Shown: positions 56,298-63,908 of the stretch, in pieces
How the letters are laid out: each line of letters begins with the position of its first letter
Position numbering within the stretch: position 1 is the stretch's first letter
Source: Rubellimicrobium thermophilum DSM 16684
Lineage (GTDB): Bacteria; Pseudomonadota; Alphaproteobacteria; Rhodobacterales; Rhodobacteraceae
Assembly: GCF_000442315.1 (NCBI RefSeq)
Contig: NZ_KE557320.1
Coordinates: forward strand, 194,127 to 258,126
Reading direction: 5' to 3'
DNA: 64,000 nucleotides
Notes under the pieces: model-generated
Database searches by the model: none
The model's input: the letters and a program-made list of their open reading frames with translations, nothing else
Told to the model about the DNA's origin: nothing
Program-made: the position numbers and the translations under genes

Positions 56298-57503
56298 TCA
56301 GGCCCAGGTCCTGGCGGCATCGGTCAGGAGACGGCGGAATTCGGCGAAGACGGGCTCTTCACGCGCGCCGCGCAAGGTGGTCAGCCCGATCAGGGCCGGT
56401 TCGCCCGGAAGGGGCACGGCGACCTTGCGCAGATCCGGCCGCAGATTGCGCAGACCGGCGGCGCTGTAGGTCTGCACGGCTACGGCGTTGCTTTCGGCCA
56501 CCATCTGTTCGACCGCCGAAAAGAACTGGATCTCGCAGGTCTGGATATGGGGCATCATCTCGTGCTGCCCGAAGAGACGCTCCATGTAGGCGCGAACCGG
56601 ACTGCCATAGGGAGGCAGCAGCCATCTTTCGTCGCGCAGATCCTCGAGCCGGCGCGCCCGGACATGGACCGGGTGATCCTTGCGGGCGAAGATGGTGAAC
56701 TCTTCCTCGGACAGCGGCGTCTCGATCAGGTCCGCAGGGCAGGTTTCCTTGCGCATGATCCCGACCAGCCCCTCGATCTCGCCTCGGCGCAGGGCGCTGA
56801 CCAGGCCGGGATAGGTGCCCGGCACCAGCACGAGGCGCGCCCGCGGGTGATCCTCGCTGAGCCGGGCGAAGACGCGCGGAATCAGCACCTGACCCGAGAA
56901 GGGGAGGATGCCGATGGCGACGCGGCCGGCAAGCTGGCCCTCTTCGGCCTGAAGCTGGTCGCGCAGGGCACACAGCGCCGCCGCGATGCGTCCGTGCAGA
57001 TCGCCCAGTTCCTGTGCGGCGGGCAGCGGGCGCAGGCCCGAGCCGCTGCGTTGGAAGAGCGGCAGGGCCAGATGCTGCTGCACCCGCGTCAGGGTCCGGC
57101 TGACGACCGGCTGGCTGCATCCGAGTTCGAGCGCGGCGGCCGTGGCGCCACCGGTGCGCCGCGCCGCGTCGATGATCCGCAGGTCGCCGATGCCTAGGGA
57201 CCGCTCCAGCCGCGGATGGGTGCGCCGTCCCGCGAAGAGCCGCGCCTCCGCTGCCCCCAGCGCCTGACGGATGCTGCGGGCGAACTGGCAGACAAGGTCG
57301 CCTTCGCGCGTCGTCTCGGCCCCCGACCAGCCGCGGCGGAAGACTTCGATCCCCAAGGTCTGCTCGACCCGGCCGATCAGTCGCGACAGCGTCGGCTGCG
57401 AGGTATGGAGCTGATCGGCAGCCAGCCGGAAGTTGCGGAGGTCGGCCACGGCGGCGACAGCGACAAGGTGCCGGATGTCCAAGTCTGGCACATCTGTGCT
57501 CAT
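56298..57503 (-). CDS. LysR-type regulator with two helix-turn-helix domains
   Basis: LysR-family regulators usually have about 300 residues and one winged helix. This one has 401 residues and two: HTH1 near 24-43 (FRLAADQLHTSQPTLSRLIG) and HTH2 near 118-138 (GGATAAALELGCSQPVVSRT), both with the SQP...SR recognition pattern. The substrate-binding domain begins near 193 (AGRVAIGILPFSGQVLIPRV). A close paralog lies at 60927-62135. It sits downstream of the ABC importer genes with a 335-base gap, in which a tandem direct repeat precedes its start. I infer control of the neighbouring importer and C-glycoside genes. Confidence 0.92.
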   Translation of the reverse strand: MSTDVPDLDIRHLVAVAAVADLRNFRLAADQLHTSQPTLSRLIGRVEQTLGIEVFRRGWSGAETTREGDLVCQFARSIRQALGAAEARLFAGRRTHPRLERSLGIGDLRIIDAARRTGGATAAALELGCSQPVVSRTLTRVQQHLALPLFQRSGSGLRPLPAAQELGDLHGRIAAALCALRDQLQAEEGQLAGRVAIGILPFSGQVLIPRVFARLSEDHPRARLVLVPGTYPGLVSALRRGEIEGLVGIMRKETCPADLIETPLSEEEFTIFARKDHPVHVRARRLEDLRDERWLLPPYGSPVRAYMERLFGQHEMMPHIQTCEIQFFSAVEQMVAESNAVAVQTYSAAGLRNLRPDLRKVAVPLPGEPALIGLTTLRGAREEPVFAEFRRLLTDAARTWA

Positions 57504-57838
57504 GGGGTCTTGCTAGCATGTCGCCCTGCGCTGGCAAGCCCGTCGGCGTCCGACGGGCCGCTGTCCATGACGGATCCGAATAGCGTCATGAGCGATCCGC
57601 ATTAGGCCCCTCGCGGAGGGCGGTCTGCCCTTCCGATGATCCGACCTCGAAGGTCTAGGTCCCGGCCATGAGAGGCCCCCCCTGATCACCGCGTGCAGGC
57701 GCGGCCCTGAGACCAGCCGCCTCTGGTCGCTTTTGTCCCTGCTCGCCTCTCTGCGGTCGATGGCCGTCATGTGCGGCGGCGCTCTTGGCGAGCGCCGACG
57801 GCCGACGGGTCTGCAATGGCTGGAGCTGGATGCTCGTC
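57504..57838. other. 335-base gap with regulatory repeats
   Basis: This gap between the binding-protein gene and the LysR gene holds no credible CDS. It contains the 21-base-spaced direct repeats at 57567-57605, which lie about 65-100 bases upstream of the LysR start codon. I saw no hairpin terminator after the binding-protein gene. Confidence 0.55.
57567..57605 (-). promoter_or_regulatory. Direct repeat, candidate LysR operator
   Basis: ATGACGGATCCGAATAG and ATGAGCGATCCGCATTAG begin exactly 21 bases apart, two helical turns, as expected for a tandem DNA-binding protein. The core TCCGCATTA recurs in modified form (TCCGCATAA) at 60860, upstream of the importer ATPase gene. Confidence 0.5.
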
Positions 57839-58816
57839 TCACTCGCAGCTGGGGCGATAGACCAGCCGCGCCGCCTCGGGCGAGTCGATGTTCGCCTGCG
57901 TCAGCAGGTGCTGCGGCAGCCCCCGGACCTCGCTGCTGACCGGAACGGGGCCGCTGTGGCCGCCGCGGAGATACTCCACCAGGGCATCGACCGAAGCCGC
58001 CCCGATTTCGGCGGCGGGCTGGGCGATAAGGGCGGTGATGGTGCCTTCGCGCAGGGCCTCCACCTGGGGCGGCACCGCGTCGAAGGCGATGATGGTCACC
58101 TGACCGGCAAGGCCCGCAGCCTTGACCGCCGCCGCGGCCCCCACACCGTCGGGGCCGTTCGATGCGATGATGACCCTGAGGTCGGGGTTGGCGATCAGCG
58201 CCGCCGCCACGCCGGAGGTGGCCTTGTTGATGTCGAAGGTGGAATAGATCCGCTCGACCTCGGTCAGGCCGGGGCGGGCGGCGGCAATGGCCTCGACAAC
58301 CGGCAGATAGCGGCTTTCCAGCGGGGCGAGGCCCTGAAGCCCCCCCAGCACCAGCATCTTGCCCTCGGCCTCGGGGATCAGCGCCAGCAGATCGTCGATG
58401 AAGCCTGACGGATCGGGCGAGGACCAGATGAGGCGCAGATGCGCCGGCGGTTCGGTTGCGGCATTGGTCACGACCGGGACGCCGTTCGCCATCATCTCCT
58501 GATATTGGGTGGCGAACATGTTGACGCTGGGAGAATAGCCGAAATAGCCGTCGGGCCGGGTCAGCATGGCGGCATTGAAGCTGGCCTGGACCGCGGCGGC
58601 ATCCATTGTCGTCGCGGTGAAGAGCTGAAGGTTGACGCCCAGTTCCGCCGCCCGTTCCGAGGCGCCGCAGCCGATCGTGGTCCAGAACGGGTCCTGCGTG
58701 TTCTGTAGCAGGCCCACCAGATCGATGCTGTCGTCCTGCGCCAGCGCGGGCAGGGCTGTGCCGCTCAGCATCAAGGCAGCCGCTGCGGCGATCAAGCCGC
58801 GGATTTGTCTTGTCAT
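57839..58816 (-). CDS. Sugar ABC transporter substrate-binding protein (RbsB-type)
   Basis: A periplasmic binding protein of the ribose/galactose type (Peripla_BP_4). The signal peptide ends at ...LPALAQ|DD, and the mature protein begins SIDLVGLLQNTQDPFWTTIG. The two-lobed fold shows TRPDGYFGYSP and VIIASNGPDGVGAAAAVKAA, and the C-terminal half has DAVPPQVEALREGTITALIA. ATG 58816 has a strong GGGAGGAAACC site. Together with the downstream permease and ATPase it forms one importer. The bound sugar is unknown; its location beside C-glycoside genes suggests a plant or marine glycoside. Confidence 0.92.
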   Translation of the reverse strand: MTRQIRGLIAAAAALMLSGTALPALAQDDSIDLVGLLQNTQDPFWTTIGCGASERAAELGVNLQLFTATTMDAAAVQASFNAAMLTRPDGYFGYSPSVNMFATQYQEMMANGVPVVTNAATEPPAHLRLIWSSPDPSGFIDDLLALIPEAEGKMLVLGGLQGLAPLESRYLPVVEAIAAARPGLTEVERIYSTFDINKATSGVAAALIANPDLRVIIASNGPDGVGAAAAVKAAGLAGQVTIIAFDAVPPQVEALREGTITALIAQPAAEIGAASVDALVEYLRGGHSGPVPVSSEVRGLPQHLLTQANIDSPEAARLVYRPSCE

Positions 58817-58910
58817 GGTTTCCTCCCGGGTTGGGCGCGCCGTCCGGCGGGCGGTCGCGCGTGGTGATCCCATGGCCGGGTTCGGCCATGGCGTGGCATG
58901 GGGCAGGGCG

Positions 58911-59951
58911 TCAGGGGCGCCGGCTGCTCATGCGGTCGAGCCCGACCGCAACGATGAGCACCGCTCCTACGGCCATGAGCTGATAGGCGCTCGACACCCC
59001 GATGATGACGAGTCCGTTCTGCAGGATCACGGCCAGGGCCACCCCCCAGATCGTGCCCATGATCGAGATGCGGCCCCCTTCCAGCGCGGTCCCGCCGATG
59101 ACGGCGGCCGCGACCGCCTGCAGGGCGGCATTGTTGTGGCCGTTGATCACCGTGGTCTGGTAATGGGCGATGTCGATGAATCCGGCCAGACCGGCCAACA
59201 TGCCGGCCAGCACGAACAGGCTCATCACATGCCGCGTCACGCGCAGACCGACCCGCTCGGCCGCGAGCGGGGCCGAGCCGATGGCGAGCGTATGGCGGCC
59301 GAAGGCGGTGAAGCGGATCACGACCCACATCGCGAGGGCCACGGTCAGCGCCAGCAGGGCCGGGGCGGGAATCCCCCCGATCGTCCGCAGGCCGAAGCCC
59401 GATTGCAGCTGGTGCGGAAAGCCGGTCACATCCTGGCCGTTGCCCGTGGCGACCAGCGCGAAGCCGGTGATCACCCCCAGCATCCCCAGCGTCGCGATCA
59501 GCGAGTTGATGCCGAAGACGGCCACCAGCATCCCGTTCAGCGCGCCGATCATGGCGCCCGTGCCGAGGCAGACCACAAGGCCGGCGAGGATCGTGACGCC
59601 GACACCGGCGCCCGCGCCGACCATCGCCACCATGGCCAGGGCCGCCATGACCGAGGACATGACCAGATTGGCCCCAAGCGAGAGGTCGAACTTTCCGGCC
59701 CCGAGCAGCATCGCAAGGCCGACCGCAAGGAGCAGTGCTTCGGCCCCGCTGAGCAGAAGGGCCTTCGTGTTCAGCCAGGACAGGAAGACACCTTCGCGCG
59801 ACAGGGCGGTGAACAGGGCGATCAGGGCGATGTCCAGCAGGAAGATCCAGGTCGCCCGCGCCCCCATCAGCCGCTGGAGGGGCGTTCTCTGGCGTGCGCG
59901 GTCGTCGGTTTCAGGTTCGGCCATGACCGGGACGGCCTTGGTGTCGCTCAT
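58911..59951 (-). CDS. Sugar ABC transporter permease (RbsC-type)
   Basis: Inner-membrane permease of the ribose-transport family, 346 residues with about nine helices. The family motif is LGAGKFDLSLGANLVMSSVM and the coupling region is around AIGSAPLAAERVGLRVTRH, with VIGGTALEGGRISIMGTIWG typical of RbsC. Start ATG 59951 shares its A with the stop of the ATPase gene. No second permease is present, so the channel is likely a homodimer. Confidence 0.93.
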   Translation of the reverse strand: MSDTKAVPVMAEPETDDRARQRTPLQRLMGARATWIFLLDIALIALFTALSREGVFLSWLNTKALLLSGAEALLLAVGLAMLLGAGKFDLSLGANLVMSSVMAALAMVAMVGAGAGVGVTILAGLVVCLGTGAMIGALNGMLVAVFGINSLIATLGMLGVITGFALVATGNGQDVTGFPHQLQSGFGLRTIGGIPAPALLALTVALAMWVVIRFTAFGRHTLAIGSAPLAAERVGLRVTRHVMSLFVLAGMLAGLAGFIDIAHYQTTVINGHNNAALQAVAAAVIGGTALEGGRISIMGTIWGVALAVILQNGLVIIGVSSAYQLMAVGAVLIVAVGLDRMSSRRP

Positions 59952-60742
59952 CACGCGGCCTCCTTCACATGGCCGACCATGGTAGCGACAAGGTCCGGCA
60001 CGGTCAGATCCGCGGCCGGTGCATCCAGGACCGTCTTTCCCCGCCACAGGACGACGACGCGATGGGCTACCTCCAGCACCGCCGGAAGGTCGTGGCTGAC
60101 CACCAGCACGCCAAGGCCCCGGTCCGCGACGCTGCGCATCAGGTCGCAGACGATCCGGCTCTGCCTGGCGGCCAGCGCGGCAGTCGGCTCGTCCATCAGC
60201 ACGGCCTTCGAGGACCACATCACGGCCCGGGCAATCGCAACCGCCTGCCGTTGTCCGCCCGAAAGTTCGCGCACCGGAACGGTGAGGGAGGGCAGCGCGA
60301 TGGACAGCTCCTTCAGTGCGGCATCGGCCCGTTCGGCCATCTCCGCCCTGTCGAGGATCCCGAACCCGCCCAGGACACCCCTCCGGCGGATCTCATGGCC
60401 AAGAAAGATATTGTCCACCGTCGAGAGGTCGGGTGCCAGCGCCAGATCCTGATGGACCGTATCCACACCCAGGGCCTGCGCATCGCGGACCGATGTCAGA
60501 TCCACCTCCTGCCCGCCGATGATCACGCGCCCGGCATCGGGGCGGTAGATGCCCTGCAGCACGCGCAGGAAGGTCGACTTGCCTGCGCCGTTGTCGCCGC
60601 AGAGCGCCACGATCTCGCCCGGTCGGACGGCGATCGAGGCGTCGCGCAGCGCCGTCACATGACCGAAGCTCTTCGCCACATGCTCGGCACCGATGGCAAG
60701 CGGTGGATCCTGTGATGCGACCCCCCTGGTCCGTGTCGTCAT
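59951..60742 (-). CDS. Sugar ABC transporter ATP-binding protein
   Basis: A single-domain ATPase of 263 residues, unlike the double RbsA. Walker A is GDNGAGKSTFL, the signature LSGGQRQAVAIARAV and Walker B VLMDEPTAAL, followed by VVSHDLPAVLEVA. This single-domain form is seen in FrcA-type and BxlC-type sugar importers. The order is ATPase-permease-binding protein. Upstream, the 184 bases to the LysR gene hold a dyad near 60839-60870. Confidence 0.94.
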   Translation of the reverse strand: MTTRTRGVASQDPPLAIGAEHVAKSFGHVTALRDASIAVRPGEIVALCGDNGAGKSTFLRVLQGIYRPDAGRVIIGGQEVDLTSVRDAQALGVDTVHQDLALAPDLSTVDNIFLGHEIRRRGVLGGFGILDRAEMAERADAALKELSIALPSLTVPVRELSGGQRQAVAIARAVMWSSKAVLMDEPTAALAARQSRIVCDLMRSVADRGLGVLVVSHDLPAVLEVAHRVVVLWRGKTVLDAPAADLTVPDLVATMVGHVKEAA

Positions 60743-60838
60743 GCGTCTCTCCGTCGAGGAACCCGTCCGGTCGAGCGGTCCTCACCCTCCCGTCGCGAAA
60801 ACTCCTATCCAGACCACGGGCGGCAGACTTATTCAGAA

Positions 60839-60870
60839 GCGGAATGGATGTGCTCAGCTTCCGCATAACC
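60839..60870 (-). promoter_or_regulatory. Candidate importer operator
   Basis: GCGGAA and TTCCGC arms 14 bases apart lie upstream of the importer ATPase start. The right side continues TTCCGCATAACC, and its reverse complement GGTTATGCGGAA is nearly repeated at 62217 (GGTTATGCCGGAA) in front of the C-glycoside operon. It is a candidate site for one of the tandem-HTH LysR proteins. Confidence 0.45.
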
Positions 60871-60926
60871 ACAGGCGGCATGACGGATCTGCCCGGACGG
60901 CGGGCCTTTTCGCTGTCCGCAGGACG

Positions 60927-62135
60927 TCAGGCGCCGGGCTCGAACCGGACCACGATTTCGGCCAGGATCCCGTCGAAGGCGGCGGTGGCGGCATCGGGTT
61001 CGGCAGAAGCAAGCCGCGTCACACCGATCGGCGCCCGACGGCGCGGGAAGGGGACGGGAACCTCGCCGAGTTCGGGCCGCAGGAGCCTCAGCCGCCGGTC
61101 GCTGTAGGTCAGCATGGCCACGGAATGGCTGTCCACCAGCATCTGTTCCGCCGAACCGAAGGTCAGAAGCTCGCAGGTCTGGGTGGGCGGCGTCAGGTTC
61201 AGATCGAGAAAGACCCTCTCGAAATGGCTGCGGATCGGGGTGCCATGCGGGGCGACGATCCAGTTCGTCGCAGCCAGCGCCCGCGGATCGGCGGCCCGCG
61301 TCTGAAGCGGGTGGTCCCGGCGCGCGACCACCGCGAAACGCTCGTCGTAAAGCCGGGTCTCGAGCAGGCCCGTGGGGCAGGCCTCCTGCCGCAAGATTCC
61401 GACGATCCGGTCGATCTCGCGCCGGCGCAGAGCCTCGACGAGGCTGTTGTAGCTGCCCGGCAGGAGCGCCAGCCGGACATTGGGATGACGGTTGGTCATC
61501 TCCGCGAAGGCCTTCATGATCAGGTCCTGGCCGGAGAACGGGAGCATCCCCACGGCGACACGGCCCACCACCTGGCCCTCCAGTCGCGCCAGATGCTGCG
61601 GCAGTTGCGCCAGCAGGAAGGTGATGGTGCCGTGCAGTCGGGCCAGCGTCCGCGCAGGCTCGAGCGCGACCATGCCGGAGGGCGCGCGCTGGAACAGCAC
61701 GAGGCCGAAGCGCCGGGAGAAGTCCGAGAGGGTGCGGCTGACCTCGGGCTGGCTGCGCCCGAGGCGGCGTGCGGCAAGGGTGACGCTGCCCTCGCGGATC
61801 AGGGCGTCGATGGCCCGCAGATGATCGGATGTGAGGCCTGCACGGAGACGGGGGCGCGGACCGCCCCCGAAGGGAAGGGCCTGCTCTGCCGCGTCCACGG
61901 CCGCCAGGATCGCGCCGCAGCTCCGCGCGACCACATCGCCCTCCTGCGTGGTGTCGGCTCCCTCCCATCCACGGGCGAACAGCGTCACGCCCAGCTTGGC
62001 TTCGGCCGAAGCCACCAGCCGCGACAGCGTCGGCTGCGAGGCATGCATCGCTTCGGCCGCCGCCTTGAAGCTGCGCGCCCGCGCCACTTCCGCCACGGCA
62101 CGCACCTCGCGCAGATCGAGTTCGCTCCCGGCCAT
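60927..62135 (-). CDS. LysR-type regulator with two helix-turn-helix domains (paralog)
   Basis: A 402-residue paralog of the 56298 regulator: HTH1 FKAAAEAMHASQPTLSRLVA near residue 22, HTH2 VTLAARRLGRSQPEVSRTLS near residue 118, and the substrate domain GRVAVGMLPFSGQDLIMKAF. The start at 62135 (MAGSELDLREVRAV) keeps the same length as the paralog; an upstream ATG at 62174 adds 13 residues. It is divergent from the C-glycoside deglycosidase operon and upstream of the importer operon, the classical place for a LysR activator of both. Confidence 0.92.
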   Translation of the reverse strand: MAGSELDLREVRAVAEVARARSFKAAAEAMHASQPTLSRLVASAEAKLGVTLFARGWEGADTTQEGDVVARSCGAILAAVDAAEQALPFGGGPRPRLRAGLTSDHLRAIDALIREGSVTLAARRLGRSQPEVSRTLSDFSRRFGLVLFQRAPSGMVALEPARTLARLHGTITFLLAQLPQHLARLEGQVVGRVAVGMLPFSGQDLIMKAFAEMTNRHPNVRLALLPGSYNSLVEALRRREIDRIVGILRQEACPTGLLETRLYDERFAVVARRDHPLQTRAADPRALAATNWIVAPHGTPIRSHFERVFLDLNLTPPTQTCELLTFGSAEQMLVDSHSVAMLTYSDRRLRLLRPELGEVPVPFPRRRAPIGVTRLASAEPDAATAAFDGILAEIVVRFEPGA

Positions 62136-62216
62136 GCCCGGCTCTCGGCTCCTCCCGCTGTCCCCGAAGCGCATCGTCGCATGTCCGGGGCCGGCTGCAC
62201 AGGACGATGACCCGCC

Positions 62217-62229
62217 GGTTATGCCGGAA
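62217..62229 (+). promoter_or_regulatory. GGTTATGCCGGAA element in the divergent promoter region
   Basis: It resembles, with one inserted base, GGTTATGCGGAA at 60870-60859. The 178-base gap between the LysR gene and the C-glycoside operon also contains repeated CCGGAAT words (62245, 62264). Confidence 0.4.
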
Positions 62230-62284
62230 CTGTGCAGACCGATACCGGAATCGCATTGGTGGCCGGAATCCCCCTCGGATCAAT

Positions 62285-62310
62285 CATTCCCGAAGTTCAG
62301 ATCGGGAATG
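62285..62310 (+). promoter_or_regulatory. Perfect 26-base inverted repeat at the deglycosidase start
   Basis: CATTCCCGA, eight bases (AGTTCAGA), TCGGGAATG: a 9-base perfect inverted repeat overlapping the ribosome site (GGGA) and an ATG at 62308, 4 bases from the annotated start. It could be an operator, or an RNA hairpin hiding the start site. Confidence 0.6.
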
Positions 62311-62313
62311 CCC

Positions 62314-62784
62314 ATGTTCGAGCGGTTTTTCGTGCGCGAGGACAGTCTGCGCAACGTGGTGAAGGATGGCAGGGTGAGGGGTTTCTGCCTGGCGGTGAAG
62401 AACGCCAACTATCGCGGCGTCTACCTGTCGCTGCACAACGGCTATTTCCTCGAGGTGGACGGCGTGAACTACCCGCGAGAGGCGCAGAGCTTCGCGATCA
62501 ACGGCCTCCCGCCGCGCAGCTTTGCCGAGATCGCGCGCGCGGTGCACGAGCACTGGGATTACCCCGACGAGGGCATCCTGCATGTCGCCTGCCCCGGCGG
62601 CCTCGCGCCCGGCCGGCACCGGATCCGTATCCAGCAATCGGTGCTGGCGGCCTATGGCTATCGCCCCACCGATGAGGAATGGGTGCGCACACCGCCCGTC
62701 CCGGGTTCGGGCGCAGGGTCGGACAAGGCGCCGGACATTTCCGAATTCATGCTGGAGCTTCAGGGCGAGGAGGTCGTGGCATGA
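62314..62784 (+). CDS. C-glycoside deglycosidase beta subunit (DUF6379/CGDB-type)
   Basis: A 156-residue protein matching the beta subunit of heterodimeric C-glycoside deglycosidases (CarC, DgpB), formerly DUF6379. Recognisable segments are FFVREDSLRNVVKDGRVRGF, then VYLSLHNGYFLEVDGVNYPR and GRHRIRIQQSVLAAYGYRP. With the alpha subunit it cleaves the carbon-carbon bond between a sugar (after oxidation to the 3-keto form) and an aromatic aglycone. ATG 62314 (MFERFFVRE) has GGGA six bases upstream; ATG 62308 is alternative. The stop overlaps the alpha gene (ATGA). Family assignment is from memory of the family, so I hold it at good but not full confidence. Confidence 0.78.
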   Translation: MFERFFVREDSLRNVVKDGRVRGFCLAVKNANYRGVYLSLHNGYFLEVDGVNYPREAQSFAINGLPPRSFAEIARAVHEHWDYPDEGILHVACPGGLAPGRHRIRIQQSVLAAYGYRPTDEEWVRTPPVPGSGAGSDKAPDISEFMLELQGEEVVA

Positions 62785-63899
62785 CCATCACCATCCGGCG
62801 GGGCGTCTCGCTCTACAGTTTCCAGCAGGCGCGCTTCTTCGGCGACATGACGCTTGATGACGAGCTGGCGGCGGTGGCGTCCTTCGGCGCGACCGGGGTC
62901 GAGATCGTGGACGAGATGACGCTGCGCTATCCCGATCCGGGCGCGGCCTTCGTCGATCACTGGCACCGGCGGCTGGCCGCCCTGGGCCTGACCCCGGTCG
63001 CGATGGACGTGGGCATGGATGTGCTCCAGTTCCGCGACCATGTGATGAGCCACGAGGAATGCGCCGAGCGCCTGCGCCACGACATCCGCCTGGCGCGGCG
63101 GCTGGGTTTCGGCGTCGTCCGGGTGCTGTCCGTGACGCCCCTGGACGTGATGCTGCGCGCCCTGCCCGAGGCCGAGCGTCAGGACATCCGCCTTGGCCGC
63201 GAGATCCACCAGCCGATGACGCTGGAAGGCCCGCAGGTGGCCGAGATCATCGACTGGGCCGAGGCGCAGGCTTCGGACCGGCTGGGCATCGTGCCCGATC
63301 TCGGCATCTTCCAGTTCCGCCCCTCTGAGGCGCATCTCGGCTGGTATCGCCGCAAGGGGGCGCAGGAGGCGGCCTGCGCGGCGGCCATCGCGCTGTCGGA
63401 TCTGATCCGCAGCGGCGAGGCCGGATCCCTCTTCGACATGTCGCGGCACACCGCGGGCAATGTCCGCGCCGACTATCGCCGGTTCCTGACCACGGGCGAG
63501 GCGCCGGAGGGGCTCGCCCCGGCCTTCCGCGCGGTGAAGGACTGGGCCGACCGGCATGTGCCCGCCCCGCAGGAGGTGGATTACGTCGTGGTGGGCGAGG
63601 CGCTGACCTTCTCGAACACCCGGCCCGAGACCCTTCGCCAGATCGCGCGCCATGTGACCCATGTGCATGGCAAGTTTTACGAGATGTCGGAGATTCCGGG
63701 ACGGCCGGGCCAATATCACGACGCCTCCATCGACACCGAAGCTGCGATCGGCGCGTTGAAGGCGGGCGGATTCTCGGGCTACGTGAACTCTGAATACGAG
63801 GGCCAGCGCTACTATCAGGATCGGACCCGCGCCGAGCTGATGAGCGAGGTCGAGCAGGTCCGCCGGCATCAGGAGATGCTGGCGCGTCTGATCGGATAG
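62781..63899 (+). CDS. C-glycoside deglycosidase alpha subunit (TIM barrel)
   Basis: A 372-residue xylose-isomerase-type TIM barrel. The opening RRGVSLYSFQQARFFGDMTL is typical of alpha subunits of C-glycoside deglycosidases (CarB, DgpA). Candidate metal ligands, by analogy with this fold, are Glu141 (GREIHQP), Asp173 (IVPDLGIF), His296 (HVHGKF) and Glu340 (NSEYEGQRYYQD). The beta gene precedes it with ATGA overlap, so a coupled heterodimer is strongly implied. The alternative is a sugar phosphate isomerase/epimerase of unknown role, but the adjacent DUF6379 partner makes that less likely. Confidence 0.8.
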   Translation: MTITIRRGVSLYSFQQARFFGDMTLDDELAAVASFGATGVEIVDEMTLRYPDPGAAFVDHWHRRLAALGLTPVAMDVGMDVLQFRDHVMSHEECAERLRHDIRLARRLGFGVVRVLSVTPLDVMLRALPEAERQDIRLGREIHQPMTLEGPQVAEIIDWAEAQASDRLGIVPDLGIFQFRPSEAHLGWYRRKGAQEAACAAAIALSDLIRSGEAGSLFDMSRHTAGNVRADYRRFLTTGEAPEGLAPAFRAVKDWADRHVPAPQEVDYVVVGEALTFSNTRPETLRQIARHVTHVHGKFYEMSEIPGRPGQYHDASIDTEAAIGALKAGGFSGYVNSEYEGQRYYQDRTRAELMSEVEQVRRHQEMLARLIG

Positions 63900-63908
63900 G
63901 GGCCGGCC

